Positions 1 through 12,076 of a DNA stretch of 29,813 nt are shown piece after piece (position 1 is the first letter of the stretch; each line of letters starts with the position of its first letter). Under the pieces are notes generated by a model. The model was not told the origin of the DNA. It worked only from the letters and a program-made list of their open reading frames with translations, and ran no database searches. Position numbers and translations under genes: made by a program. Source of the stretch: Psilocybe azurescens (taxonomy: Eukaryota > Basidiomycota > Agaricomycetes > Agaricales > Agrocybaceae); contig JAJIRX010000217.1 of assembly GCA_023853785.1 (NCBI GenBank), positions 1 to 29,813 of the forward strand. The letters are read 5' to 3'.

Positions 1-3000
1 ACTGTGAATGTGCTTACGTAAAGCGATGAGAACAACGAAGATGGCGAGAACGAGGATGTAGACAATTCCATATTTTATGATCTGCGCAACATAGAGGCAA
101 TGGATCAGCGACCGAGCCCTCGTTGTAATATCCGATGACTAAAAATACGCACAATCCAGCGTCGTTGACGCTTCTGCTTGATGGAATATAGAGGGGCACG
201 GATTTGCTTCGAGGGTCGCAGCCAGACTATACGTGGCAGATGCCCAATGAGCAACACATCCTTTCAGAGAGCAAGGAAAAAGAAAAGAAACTCACAAAGG
301 AGGGTGGCATGCAGACGATCGAAGTAGGGTATGAGGATGGGAGGCGTCAACATAAACAGGAGCATGTGTCCAAGGAGAAGATCCGAGCTCCACAACGACA
401 GTTCGATGATTTTGACGATAAACTCCCGAGCAGGTTGGGACATCACATGCGAGCCCAGTCCGCGGCCGTACCACCTACCCGTCCACCACGCACGATTGGT
501 CTCGTCATGTTTGAATTCACGGGACAAGAAGACGGAGATGAGGATCTTGTGAACAGCTCGCTGAATGGCAATCACGCAGATAAGGCCGAGGACAGCATGG
601 CTGGCGTTCCACGACTCAAGGAACCACTGTTGAATCGAACAGAAAAGAGAGAAAAGGACATTAAAAGGAACATAATCAATCAATTTTGAAAAAATAGCAC
701 GTACCAAAAATTCAAAGAAGCCCAGCATGCCAACAACGCCCAAAACGTGAGCCATGAAAGCAATTACGGAGCCGAATTTTGGGAACATGGGGTCGAGCAT
801 GGGGCCAAGGAAGAGCGACACCAAGAATAACACCAGCAGCACAGCAGCATTCCACACGATAGGCCCAATCGAGATGACCGCGATACGAATCAGCGGGCTT
901 GGGGGAACTTGCCATTCGCATCCGGGAACGACTTGACGAACATGTACGCGATCACGAACAGGATTGCCATGATGATCGGAAAGACGATCTCTGAAAGATC
1001 ACCGCTCGCCAGCTGGCACGCGGGACGTCGCCTGACAATTTCTCGGATGGATGGCCCAGCTTCTTCTTTTGTAACCGGTGATCATGGTTCGCGAGAGGCG
1101 GCAGTATCCAATCCATGAGTTGTTGTGTGAGCGTGAATTACCGCGCATCATCCATCTCAAAAATTCCCTGGAAGAAAAGGTAAAGATACGTCATGAGTAA
1201 TCACGAGGTGTAAACAGTATATAAATACAAAAAGGGGACATACCGATAGTCAATGATGAAGTCCGAGAAGACAAACTGATGAGGGTTGAACCAGAAAGGC
1301 GCGATGCACAGCGACATGACCGTGAACCAGAAATAAATCAGGTACGGTGTCCATAGCGTCAGCGTCACATACAGGAGCATGATCAGCGTCCTCATGCCCA
1401 GGTATATGCTGGGCCCTGCGAAACGAGAGAACAAGATGTTGAAGTAGATTCTCGTCGTCGCAAATCCACGACCAGTAGCGATGTATCGAGCACCACCGAA
1501 CGTCAGATTGCTAAGGATGGAGTGGGTGTAGATCTGTGTAGCGAAGACTTCAAAGACGGGTGAAAGTGAGGAGAACTGCTTGCATAGACGGAAGATGGCC
1601 TTCCATGTTCCACGTTCGACGAGTTCTGTAAACAAACGGCGTCAGACATTTATCGTCAAGTAGCACAAATCGACAGAACGAACCTTGAAGGAAGAGAGGC
1701 AAGAAAGCAATCATGAACACCAAGAAAATACTGATGATGCAGCGATGGATCCAAGAGAACACAGGGTCTAAGTTATAACAACCAGCCTGTCCACCCAAGA
1801 ATTGTCCAGCCGAGGTATACTTGCAAATTGTCAGATTCGAGTTCAACGTTCCAATGAACACCACTTTAGAGAGAGAAAATAGTATTGAGATTTACACATA
1901 AGAAAGAAGAAAAGAAATCAAAACTCACTCGTCACGATGAAAATCTGCAACGACAGAATGACCAGCATGTTGTTGATCTGGAACCCAGGATGTCCGTAAT
2001 AGAATGTCAAGAACCGGTCGATAGGCAGCTGCGTCCCCAGTAATAGTACTCGCGACTCAAGAACTGCTCGCCCATTCCAGTGCCGATCTTGGTCTGGAAA
2101 TTCAAAATCGTTCCAAACCCTAGATCTCGTCCTTTACCGCACTGATAGTACTCCGTGTGCTTGATCACGCCGCCTCTTCCAAAGGCGTTCATACCGGCGT
2201 AGATATCCTCGTTGAGATGCAGGCCCTTCTGTGCCTTGGAGACACCGCCGCGGGTGGTCATGTACAGCGCGTTCAGGAAATCTGGATGTCCATAATGCAG
2301 CTTGCCTCCGATCCACGCCATAGACCGCGCAGAGAGCGTTCCGAACGTTTGCTCCTTTCCAGCCGCCAGATCTCCAAGGATACCAATATTCTCCGAGAAA
2401 ATGTACTCGCGCGCACCGACAATCGCAATGGGCGGCTTCTTGAAGTCTTTATGGTTCCACTGCCCATAGGGACTCTGGTTCGAAACCGCATACTCGTCGA
2501 ACTCGGCAAGCACGTTCCGGATCTTCAAGCACTCCTCGAGGTAGTTGTCCTGGTTCGCGTCGATAAGCTGCAGATACTCGCCCCTATAGAAGATGATCGC
2601 GTGGTTCTGGTTGTCCGACTTTCCATCTCCCAGAATCGGGTTTCCAGGCAGCTCGATACGGAACTTCGGACGCCGTCTTCCTGTCTCTGGTACAAACTCG
2701 CTGTGTCCATCGATGAGCGACGAGAAGATCCTCGGGTCCCCGCCTTCCTTCCTCGGCGGCTCCTCCTCCAAATACGCGATCTGCAAATCCGGATACGCCC
2801 TCAGCAAGAACTCCGCGTTCTCGTGTTCCTCCTTGTTGAACTTGGAGAACCTCTGCATCGAGACGACGAACTTGAACTTCCTGCGCGCCATCCTCTCGAG
2901 CTCGCGCTCGAGCTTATCGGTGTTTCCACCAAATTGCTGGACGACTTCGGGGTTCTCAACACGATAAAGCAGCTTGATAGCCTTGGAGTAGTTCATCATG

Positions 3001-6000
3001 CCCGAAACAGTCCTGTACAAAGTCTGCGCGCGAAGCGAGGCCCAGATCCTGGTCCTCAGCGTAAACTCGGGGCGGCGCTCTTGAACCCAATGAAGTAGAA
3101 CGGCAGATCGTCGACCTTGGACTGGCCCTTCTCATCGCCCGCGAATGGGTTCACGCCGTTGAACATAGCCGACTCCTCTGCGAGAATTTTGGTGTCCTTG
3201 ACGAAATTCTCCCATTCGATTGGATGCAGCTGCTTGAGGTACTCGAGGAGCGTGACGCGTGTGTTCTGGTCCTCTTCGCGAATAATCTCACGCAGGGAGA
3301 GTAGAGTCTAAAAACACGAACATTCCATCAGCATCAATATCAACCAATGACGTCATCTTCGTCATCATTATCAAGCAGAAAAAATTTCAACAAAACAGCC
3401 GCATGAATCGTCACCAATGTCGAAACACCAATATCACCAGGAAAACACATGGAAGAACAAACACAGAAACAAAAAAGAAATCTCACACACCTTCTCACTG
3501 TAATGCGGAGTCAGCACCGTAAACGTAGGCATCGCATCAACCGGCAACGGCGGCGGAATATTTGTCGTCAGACTCTGCGCGAAGAAGGAGATTCTCCTTT
3601 CAGCCTCACTACCCGCTGGGAAGAACTCGCCCTTGAAACCTTTGTCGTTCTGCGCCGTGAAGAACGGAGGCGCGCGAAGCGACCGCCGGCCGCCAGCGCC
3701 TGTGTCGACTTGGTGGTACAGGAGCTTTTGGACGTGGTCGATGGAGAGCAGATGTTCGCGGTACATGGAGATGATGATGGCGTTCCAAATTTGCGAGACG
3801 AGAACCTAGAGTAAAAAGTAATATTAAGTACTTGTAATCAGGACAACGAAAAAAGAAAACACACCTTTGGCTTATACTTGACCTCCATATCCTGGGTCGC
3901 CAACAATTTTGCGTAAATCCTCTTCGGCAACCTTGTATAGATGTCTTTCCAAGGTGTCCAAATCGACAGTCCCAGCGTGAATGACCGCGCGATACTGTAC
4001 ACCGTGTTCCAAATGATATACCACAAGAACGTGTCCAAGAAGAATAGAACCAGGTCCATAATATACATGATCGTCAGAGTGAACGCCGCCTGGTTCCTGC
4101 ATAGTGCGTTCCCAAAGAACTTATCCGAACATCCCTGAACTTTCATGCCCACCATCACCTGGATCGGCTTGCCGAACGACGTGCTCAAGAAGAAATACGA
4201 TTCCACGAATTTGCAGCCAAACACCAATATCCAGAGCATGATGGATCCGATCCTGTTCTGTTTTCCAAGCTGCGGATAGCTAGCCGTGAATGTCTGACTC
4301 GCAAGGTACTTCCTCGACTTGCCCGCGACCCTATCGCCGAACATCCTCCCCTGAGGGCATGATCGCGAACAAAACCGTGGCGATGACCGAGATAAAGAAC
4401 TGCACGATGCCCAAAATGAGCGCAAGCTGTCCGCCTGTGCCATTATGCTCGACAATCGCAATATAGACCGTGGGACCGGAGGTGAGACCAAGAGTGATGA
4501 ACAAGAAGATGAGACGTCGGGTGAGATGTGATGTATTGTTCCATGTCGTGGGGATGTATGAGAATTCGGCAATGGTAGCAAGGATCATGATGATAGTGGC
4601 GACGGCTCCTCCGAGGGCTACGGCTGACCACGTCATGGCTGGCGACGAGCGTCCCTCGACTCGGTAGACATTAGGCGAATTAAAGGAGGTATAGAAGTAG
4701 TACATCGCAATATGAATGACCCAAATACGGTTGAAGTTGACAAGAAGATGGCCAATGGAGCGTTTTTCCGAGTATGTCTTGAAGAAGGCACGGTTCCAAT
4801 CTATCCGGTCGAACTTCATGAACCTCTGGGCTGGCGGCAGGTCGACGAGCCGTGTCTTGAGAAAACGATGAGATACGACATCGTGTGAGTGGGTGAGCTG
4901 CGGAACATACCTTGTCGTTGAGAATAATTCTAGCAATACCCTCTGGATACCAAAACAGTTGATTCACATCATCATACCCAATGATATCCTGATGATCTCG
5001 TTCTCTCCGCACAAACTTGCCGTCGACAACTTCATAACCCTGATCACGGATGAATCTGTACAGAGGCTTCGTGACCGCCCGTAGATAGAGCCCCTCGGGT
5101 ACCGGTTCCACGCGATTCTGGCATTCTGGCGACCGGTAATAATCATCTGCGCATTTGAAGATGAAACATAGAGCTTCGGGGCAAAACCGGACTTGAGCGG
5201 CTTCTCCCCAACAAAGAAGGTAAAGCGCAATCTGCCGCAGGCGATCGTATTGGCTCATGGTATTCATAGCCTCCCGCCAGCGATCAAGGGCGGTGTTTAG
5301 TGACTTTTCATGCGGCTGACGCTTGCCTCCTCGTTTCGACTTGAGGCGGTTGAGGCCGGGATTCTGGGTTTGACCAATGGCGTCATCAAGGTCGAGCTGA
5401 GCGGCGAAATACCATTTCCGATAGTTGGCATTATGACCGCCAATGTAATCGGCGTGGAGTGTGAGTAGGGCCTGATTGGGTGACATTCGGGATGCCCTGC
5501 TATCGAGCAGCTGCATCAAGAAATCGAACTACGGCGCAGAAAAAAAAGACATGAGTTTTGTGCTCTGTTTCAAGACAAAAAGGAAGTTGATGGGAAGCTC
5601 AGAGCAAGAAGCCAAGAACAAAAGGCTTGGCGTGGTACACTGGGGAGAGGAAATTGAACATACCATATTCCGCATAGAATCCCTCTGAAAACCGAACTTT
5701 TGCGTCAGATCAAGAAAGATGTCTTCTATTTCCTCCTTGGAGAGTGGGATTTGGCGCTCTGCGCTCCATGCGGGATAAGCCTCCCGCGAGCCGGCCGGTC
5801 CTCCATACTCCATGAAGGTTGGAGTTGAAGAATCAGGATAGCCCATACGACTACCATGAGGGGGACCTAGGGACTCTGAAGAGGGAGCAGGCCGCTGGCC
5901 GTAGACATCAGGGTCTGAATCTGTATCAGGTAGGGCTGATATGAACCAAAACGGCAAGTAAGTTGAATCTGCAGAGAAAAAGAGGCATAAAGAGAGGGTG

Positions 6001-6234
6001 CGTACGATAGTCGTAGTTTCCATTGTTATCGTAGTCATTCACAGCTGGGATGCTTGTGTCTGAGTTGTATGTCTCCCTATAGTCGCGCCTTCCGCCAAAC
6101 TCAACGTGGTCCGAGTCATTATCGTAATAGCGTCGTTGTTGTGCAGAATTGAAAGGATCGGTTGAGTGGGCGTCTAGAGAGGGCGAAGAGGAGGGATAGC
6201 CCTCCTGACTTGTAGGCCCTGGACGAGCAGGCAT
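1..6234 (-). CDS. FKS1: 1,3-beta-D-glucan synthase catalytic subunit (GT48), 3' end outside window
   Basis: Polymerises UDP-glucose into cell-wall beta-1,3-glucan at the plasma membrane. Twelve exons fit GT-AG junctions in phase: 6006-6234, 5664-5920, 4911-5528, 3865-4855, 3491-3805, 1929-3307, 1684-1863, 1244-1625, 705-1167, 296-626, 153-226, 18-81; a donor at 17 shows that the last exon lies off the left edge. About 1760 residues are present, close to full length for the family. The start [14 protein letters not shown] opens a disordered N-terminus. The FKS1 N-terminal domain ([20 protein letters not shown]) lies in exon 3, then membrane segments, then the catalytic domain with [13 protein letters not shown] and [15 protein letters not shown], then a multi-helix C-terminus. 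Six net one-base shifts are needed, near 903, 995, 1068, 2038, 3070 and 4349, all at short homopolymers. They look like sequence errors; if real, this is a pseudogene. Identity is very secure. Confidence 0.95.
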
Positions 6235-8920
6235 GCTGCGAAGGGGGGGGGGGCAGTGGACGGAGGGAACGACGGGTGGGTGGGAGTGTGTATGGTAGAC
6301 AACGAAATGACGAAACACGAGCAAACCTCAGCCTACCTATTCAACCCCGCTACCGGCAACTTCCGATTCTCCTTTTCTGCGGCTGTTCGTATTTCCAAGG
6401 TCTGCCAAGCCAGTCCCTCCAGACTCTGGCCACTCACAAATCCACTGCGGTCTGTTCTCCCCGCGGCCCAAATCGGATAAAGGATCCACTATGCGCTGCC
6501 CATTGCCCCGACCACTATTTATAGCCCGCCGTTGTGTCTGCCAGCTGTTCACCCCGCCAATTCCCTTAGCTAACCCTCCTAGACAACAATCACTCGCCTG
6601 CCCGGACATCGGCGGCGCCTTCTAATTCCCACTTTTCACTGTAGCTTTCGAAAGACTCTGTGCTTGGGGCTCATGCGGCCAAACTCTTTCAATCCCCTTC
6701 TTCAACTATCGGTGATTCCAGACCTTCACGTGTCACAAAGCAGTACAATGTCCCAAAACTCGTTCTTCAAGGCTTCCATACAAGTTATTTCGGATGCAGT
6801 GTTGGCAGCCCCGTGCTGCGTGGTGGCACCCAAGCGACTAAAGATAACTAACCTCTTCGTCGATTACCCTCTTGACGATCTTTCCTCGAACTTTCCATTC
6901 TAGTTTATCATGAACAGTCGAGCAATCGTCGTCATACCCTTGATAACCCGCTTATCTGTACTCCAAAGCCACGCTGAACTAAGAACTTCTTAGCCCGTAC
7001 CCGTTTCCCGGTTACGCAGTCGGCAAGTGGGATGATGTTTTGTTCCGTTTGTTACAGTTTCAAGTGTTTTTCCGTTGCTCCAAACTACTGCTGAAGGTGA
7101 ACAGATAGTAGTATATACGGAGAGGCCCTCAACGCGTACATTTTCTTGCATCAAACCCACGAATTCTCAGTGATGGGTATCAGTGTGTTTCAAACAAAGC
7201 CGAACTTTCGAGACCAAGAAATTCTCATAGGCAAGGACAGTGTTTGTGCTCCAGTCAGCACAATCCAACTACGTACACATTGCTGACACCAAAGTCGTTT
7301 GCCGGCCTAATGGGGTGTTCAATCATGTACGTACAGATTGTCCTCGATGCTGTAAATGGCGCAGATGGCGGTGATAAAAATAATCTCTTAGTGTCACTGG
7401 TACTGCGGTTCGTTTATGTACTGCAGGGCTTTCGATAGGACAAAGCAAGGCTAAAGCAGCCTGGCAGGCATCGCCATCGCCATTGACGCCCCTGAAGGCT
7501 GAAAGAGCCGGCGCATTAGACCGGCTGACATTCCGCTGTTTCCGAGTCTCGAGACCACTCTCAGTGATAAAGAATCAAGCTCTCGTTCCGTCGAGCCTGC
7601 CCGGGCCAGTGGGTTATTTTTTCTTTCATTCGCCAATATCAGAGTCTATCAGAGTAGGCATACATATCGCCCCAAAATAACTCAAGGTCGCCAGAAATTG
7701 GCCGGCAGTTACGGATTCGCGGACAGTAAGCGAAGTGAGCGTCGGTAAATCGCCAACTTCATTTAGGCCCTGCGTTCTATCTTCCGTAGCCTTCGGCGAT
7801 ACAAGCTTCAGTAAACAATTAATATTCGTTTGGAGAACGGTGCGTTTGACATTTGTGCGTCTTGGCGCTTAGTCTATCAACTCGCTTCGGAAGGTTCAAG
7901 GCTTGTCAGCGCAAGACGATTCAAAATCAAGAAAATTTTTCAAAGAGAGGAAGACAAAGGATTGGAATTGTGGGTTCTTTGATCACCAGCTTCAACGCCT
8001 ACACATAAGTACTACGAACTTCGGAGGGAATTTTGACAGATAACACTAACCATCTTTAATTTCGAGGTCATTTGTATACTTTAGCTAACTTCGAAGTCTA
8101 CCAAGTTGGCCCATTGCACTTGTCAACAAAATTGACACTGGTCTGACAGTTAACTTCGGTCCTCGACCGACCAGTCTCGGCGCCCTCACAAAGGCTTTGA
8201 AATCTTGAAAGCCTTATCGTAAATGACTGCTACTCTTCACTTCTACTGGTTGCAAAGATGCTTATACCTGGCACGCTCTGCGGGTAGCCGTGAAACTGAG
8301 TCGCACGAACTGCACAGACCGCAGAACCAACCGTGCGCCAAACTGAACGGCGACTCATGTGGCCCTTGCAGAGCGATGGTCTCACCGGAGACAGATTATG
8401 GAGACGCAAGCAGCACTTGCCCGCCCGCCTGAGCGACCATCATCGCGAGCTGTAGGAGAGCACGCCTCCTAGCAAAATTGGAGAACACAATTGACATTAG
8501 AGCTGCTGGAAATTCTAATGACATTGAAATCTCCGCGCCGCTCATCCTCGGAGCTGTGTGCTAGAGATAGCTCAATACCGTGTGGTCGACGCCCGGATTT
8601 TGGAAAACATTCAAGCGTGAACGATGATTAGCTCAGGATGAAAACCGTTTTCAAAAAGGACGCACTGCAGCACTGCTATCCAAACACGAGACTTGAATAC
8701 TGTAGGTCAGTCAGATCTGCGGGACAATCAGGTAATACAGTTATGTACGAGCGAGATTGTTACCAGACCCAGGCTGATGATCGACTGACGAGCTGGACGT
8801 GCGGCTTCTTGCAAGTCCACGATAAATGCAACAAATCGACAGAGTCAAGTCCTTTGTATATCTAAAAGCGGGTTCCGCCGAATTAGTCTATGCGTTCGGA
8901 TATTTAGCAATGAAAGCACC
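6235..8920. other. Intergenic region upstream of FKS1, no gene recognised
   Basis: No reading frame here resembles a known protein or shows consistent splice-joined coding. The stretch next to 6234 should hold the FKS1 promoter and 5' UTR. A run of ten G (6243-6252, ten C on the coding strand) sits only 8 bases before the start codon. The rest has scattered short ORFs of 60-90 codons without recognisable motifs. No convincing terminal repeats, tRNA or transposon genes were seen. Confidence 0.6.
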
Positions 8921-9181
8921 TCAAACCAGATATATATCCGGAGGTATCTCATTCAGACTTGCTCGACAAATCGTATCTGCCCCAAGGTCTGTGGCATCTG
9001 TGGCATCTTCAGCACATGTCCTTGCAATCTTTCGTTTCTTTCTTGGGGGTTCGTGGACGCGCTCATCTTCTCCTTCGTCGTGTACCGTCTTCAAAGGTTC
9101 CTGGGTGTCGTTATCTTGAACCGAAGCCAAAGCTACTGGGGCAGGAAGGCGCACAGCTAGTCGTTGCGAGCGTCGCATCAT
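8921..9181 (-). pseudogene. F-box-like protein N-terminus, truncated
   Basis: The ORF begins MMRRSQRLAVRLPAPV and carries an acidic stretch, then a basic PPRKKRK cluster, then the start of an F-box, SLNEIPPDIYLV, where it hits a stop. Agaricomycete genomes hold large families of F-box proteins with this kind of N-terminus (an RRS-RLA opening followed by a degenerate linker). Directly after the stop, another frame reads FEVLSLLNIRTHRL, which could continue the F-box after a one-base loss, but it also ends within 25 codons and no leucine-rich repeats follow. This suggests a gene fragment, not a full gene. F-box proteins recruit substrates to SCF ubiquitin ligases. The assignment rests on a short motif and is tentative. 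Confidence 0.35.
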
Positions 9182-10316
9182 GAAAGGTAGAGAAAGAAAG
9201 AGGTATATCGAATCCATAGCTTACCGCCAGAACAAGAACAATTATAATATTCTCGAATGGGCCCCACCGTTCGCCGCCAGCATTCAAAGTGTTATTATGG
9301 CTCAAATGTAATATGGTGCCAGAGTTATCAGGTTATTGTATGCACGGGTGGCGCGCGCGTTCGCAGACAAAAACAAAGAACTGTAACCGCCGCGTCGCTC
9401 TTTAGAAAGCTGCTGATGCCGCCGTCTCCTTTTAGGGGCTTATGCATATGACCCAGTTGTCAGTAATATTCCAAGAACAAGAAAAATTTGAAACGATGCC
9501 ACGAAGAATTTACTTGAGTACAGCATTATCACTCATTAGCATACTTCCCTCCTCGAATGGAAGACATTTGATTATTATTGACTCGACATCAAGTTGTCAA
9601 ATATCACACCCCTCCAACAACCGGGCGATACTCATGATGTCCTGCAGTTCGACTTAATGGTTTACAGAACCTTTTGCAAACCATGGATTGTCATCCTTAC
9701 ATGACGGGCTGGACGAAGGTGTCATGTCCAGCCTCAGCTCCTCAGTTGTCTCATTGCCAGTCGTAACTCGACCGGAATGCGCAAGAAGAGTAAGCGCAGC
9801 CGCCTCGAATGGATGCCACTGGTGCCTCCTATTTATGAATGTACCCGTCGCCTGACAGTACTAGACGATTGGCACCTAACCAGAGCAGGACGTCAAGCCT
9901 TCTCCGCCATGTTCTACCTCAACGAAGAACAAACACTGAAGATACGAGAAAGCACAAAATTACATGCCAGTGTTGAGCGAGGAAGCTGAAGCCTGGTTCA
10001 AGCTCCTCGCATATTACGACGAGTACGAAGATATTCGACGATAGTTGACTAGTTACAGGAATGATGCTGAAAATTCTTGAGATAGCTAAGGCGAGCTTCC
10101 TGGCCTGTACCGGTGTAAAAGTAGCGGATAGCGGGAGTCGCCCGCTTTGTAGGACGAGAACAAAGGCGAGGCTGGGGACGGACGTTCGGTGACGCATAGT
10201 TGATAGTCAATCATTCCTAGAACCATAGAACAACCTTAACGTGAATTAAATAGCAGATTAAAAGATAATAAAATACCTGACATGAGTCAGCTTGAGCTAC
10301 ACTTATGAAAAGCTTG
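9182..10316. other. Intergenic region with a small unrecognised ORF (9777-10042)
   Basis: A plus-strand ORF at 9777-9989 (starting MRKKSKRSRLEWMPLVPPIY, later FYLNEEQTLK) is followed in another frame by PVLSEEAEAWFKLLAYYDEY, ending at 10042. Joined by a shift near 9945 these would make a basic then acidic protein of about 85 residues with ordinary composition. No family was recognised, and no promoter or splice evidence supports it. The remainder, up to the UPF3 stop codon at 10317, would hold the UPF3 3' UTR and shows nothing else. Confidence 0.3.
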
Positions 10317-12076
10317 TTAACCGCCTTTCGGGGCACCACCACCACCACTTCCTCCACCTCCGCCACCTCCACCTCCACCACCACGACCTCTTCCACCCCC
10401 TCGTCCACGACGCCCACCACCACCGCGAGATGCATTTCCACCTGAACCGGATGGACCAGCTGGAATTTCTGGCAATACGACGACTCCTGCAGGCCCTTCC
10501 TTCCGGATGACAGGAGGAACCTCGGCACGTTGCAAGATACTTGGGACTTTGACTTGAGCTGCTTCAGATGCGTTGCCTCCTCCACCACCGCCGCCGCCGC
10601 CACGACCCCCACGTCGTGTCTTCTTCTCCTTCGGGGATTGCGGTGGCAGAGGTTTATCAGTATCTGGTCCGTCTATCCTAGCAAACACCTGCGGCGCCTG
10701 AGCGACAGCACTGGAAGACCCTGCTTCCTTTACCTCCTTATCCTTCTCTCTTTCCCTCTCACGTTTCTTCCTCTCGGTGGCGGCACCAGCAAGCCCTGCC
10801 ACGCCGCTCAACGCAGCCTCAAATTGGCGGGATGCTAACCCAATGACGGGGCGCGTACGTCGGGGAGGAGCAGCCGGAGTTACAGATGATGCTGCGCTGC
10901 TGCCGTCCGGTGGGGGTGTGGGAGGTACGGCGATGTTGGATGAATTTGTGCGGTTCTCTTGTTTGGCGGCTGGAGGGGCACGAGGTGGTCGAGGTGGTTT
11001 CGCGGGTTTGGCTGTGGATTGGTTTGAGGCAGGTGTATTGTTGCTTGTATTGGGAGGGTTCTTCGACACCTGGCCAGAGGATTTGGAGGGTTTGAGCTCT
11101 GGATTCCCGGACGGACCTGTACCTTTCTTGGACCCCTTCTTGCTTGATCCAGACGTCGCGGCAGCGCGGTTCGGAAGGTTTGTTGGAAGATGGCGGGACG
11201 TTTGCCTTCTTCTTTTCCTCCTTTCTGGAGGAAATCGCGGTTTGGTAGTGTGCATGATTGCGGAGGATGGCTTCCTTGTCCCTGTTGGCGCTCTTTTCTG
11301 CCTTGAGAGCTTCCAGAAGGGGGTTGTCTTGGGCGGTGGGAGTGGTTGAGAAGATGCAACTGTGAGATAGTCAATATATGCGTGCATAAAGAGGAGATAA
11401 AGGCCTACTGAGTGATTCTAGCGTAACAGGTTCGGGATTCTCAGAAGCTTTTAGAGATTCAAGGAAAGAAATGTAATCTTCATCTGATGTATGTATGCAT
11501 GGATAAGAATACAGTCTAGCAGAAGATTGAAGGGCGGACCTTTCTCGATGGTCGCATTGCGACTGTCTGGCTTCCGCTTTTCGGAAGGTACTTTGGGGTA
11601 TGGAGCAAACTCTACCACGGCTTGTGACTCGTTTCCTGGATCTTGTTAGCATGTGCTGCCCATTGGAGTTGGGATGGTCAATCATCGCACCTGCTTTATC
11701 TCTGAAAACATGGCCATCGTATTCCCTGCTGAACAGAGCCAGCTGATCTTCGTTTCTGAAAGCAATGTATGCGCGAGAGGGTACATTCTCTTTGTTTAAT
11801 CTGTCCAGACATCAAAACCAGCCGATATAGCAATCAGAGTGAACACTCAGCGCACTTCTTGCGCAGCTTCCCGGGATAGTATATTCTCCAACTCGCTGTT
11901 TCCTCAGTGACCCAGGGCTGGACGCTCTGCCAGAATACATCTTCTGGAAGATTGGGCGGCAGTCGTCGAACTACGGTCTTCAGACGCTCAGAGGCGAGGG
12001 GTAATGAGCCCTTCCGCTCTTTGTCCTTGTCCTTCTTCGACTTTGTAGATTTGGCGGGAGCGGGCGCCGTAGACAT
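10317..12076 (-). CDS. UPF3: Nonsense-mediated mRNA decay factor UPF3 (Smg4/UPF3 family)
   Basis: UPF3 binds UPF2 and links exon-junction or terminating ribosome signals to UPF1 in nonsense-mediated decay, shuttling between nucleus and cytoplasm. Exons: 11856-12076, 11691-11800, 11540-11641, 11409-11483, 10317-11359. The RRM-like Smg4 domain fills exons 1-3: KTVVRRLPPNLPEDVFWQSV, then SRAYIAFRNEDQLALFSREY, then ESQAVVEFAPYPKVPSEKRK. Exon 5 opens with the conserved segment LLEALKAEKSANRDKEAIL, but in a frame one base off the junction; one C is missing at the five-C run 11319-11323. A compensating shift between about 11160 and 11250 restores the downstream frame. The C-terminus is a long Pro/Ser/Ala-rich linker with a Lys/Glu/Arg patch and then an RGG/poly-Gly tail. 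An in-frame ATG at 12088 would add four residues. Predicted length is about 515 residues. Confidence 0.85.
10320..10440 (-). repeat. GGN-repeat low-complexity tract encoding the RGG/poly-Gly tail of UPF3
   Basis: The DNA is a run of CCN triplets on the plus strand, encoding Gly with interspersed Arg (GGGRRGRGGGRGRGGG and a following poly-Gly run). A second, shorter poly-Gly tract is at about 10574-10612. RGG-type tails commonly bind RNA and are arginine-methylated. Such tracts are prone to replication slippage and to read-level indels, so the exact repeat count and the frame at the C-terminus are uncertain. Confidence 0.7.

Noticed and set aside
204..689. 161-codon plus-strand open frame
   Set aside because: Antisense to FKS1 exon 10 and its flanking introns; no family resemblance.
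2157..3098. 313-codon plus-strand open frame
   Set aside because: It is antisense to the most conserved FKS1 exon; its frame is open only because of the codon pattern of the real gene.
7690..8180. Repeated AACTTCGG-type words suggesting a transposon or tandem repeat
   Set aside because: The copies are short, unevenly spaced and not embedded in longer direct or inverted repeats.
10777..11349. 190-codon plus-strand Gly/Val-rich frame
   Set aside because: Antisense to the low-complexity UPF3 exon; composition reflects the reverse of a Pro/Ser-rich linker.
10880..11374. 164-codon minus-strand frame overlapping UPF3 exon 5
   Set aside because: Third frame of the same exon; His/Pro-rich shadow without conserved UPF3 residues.
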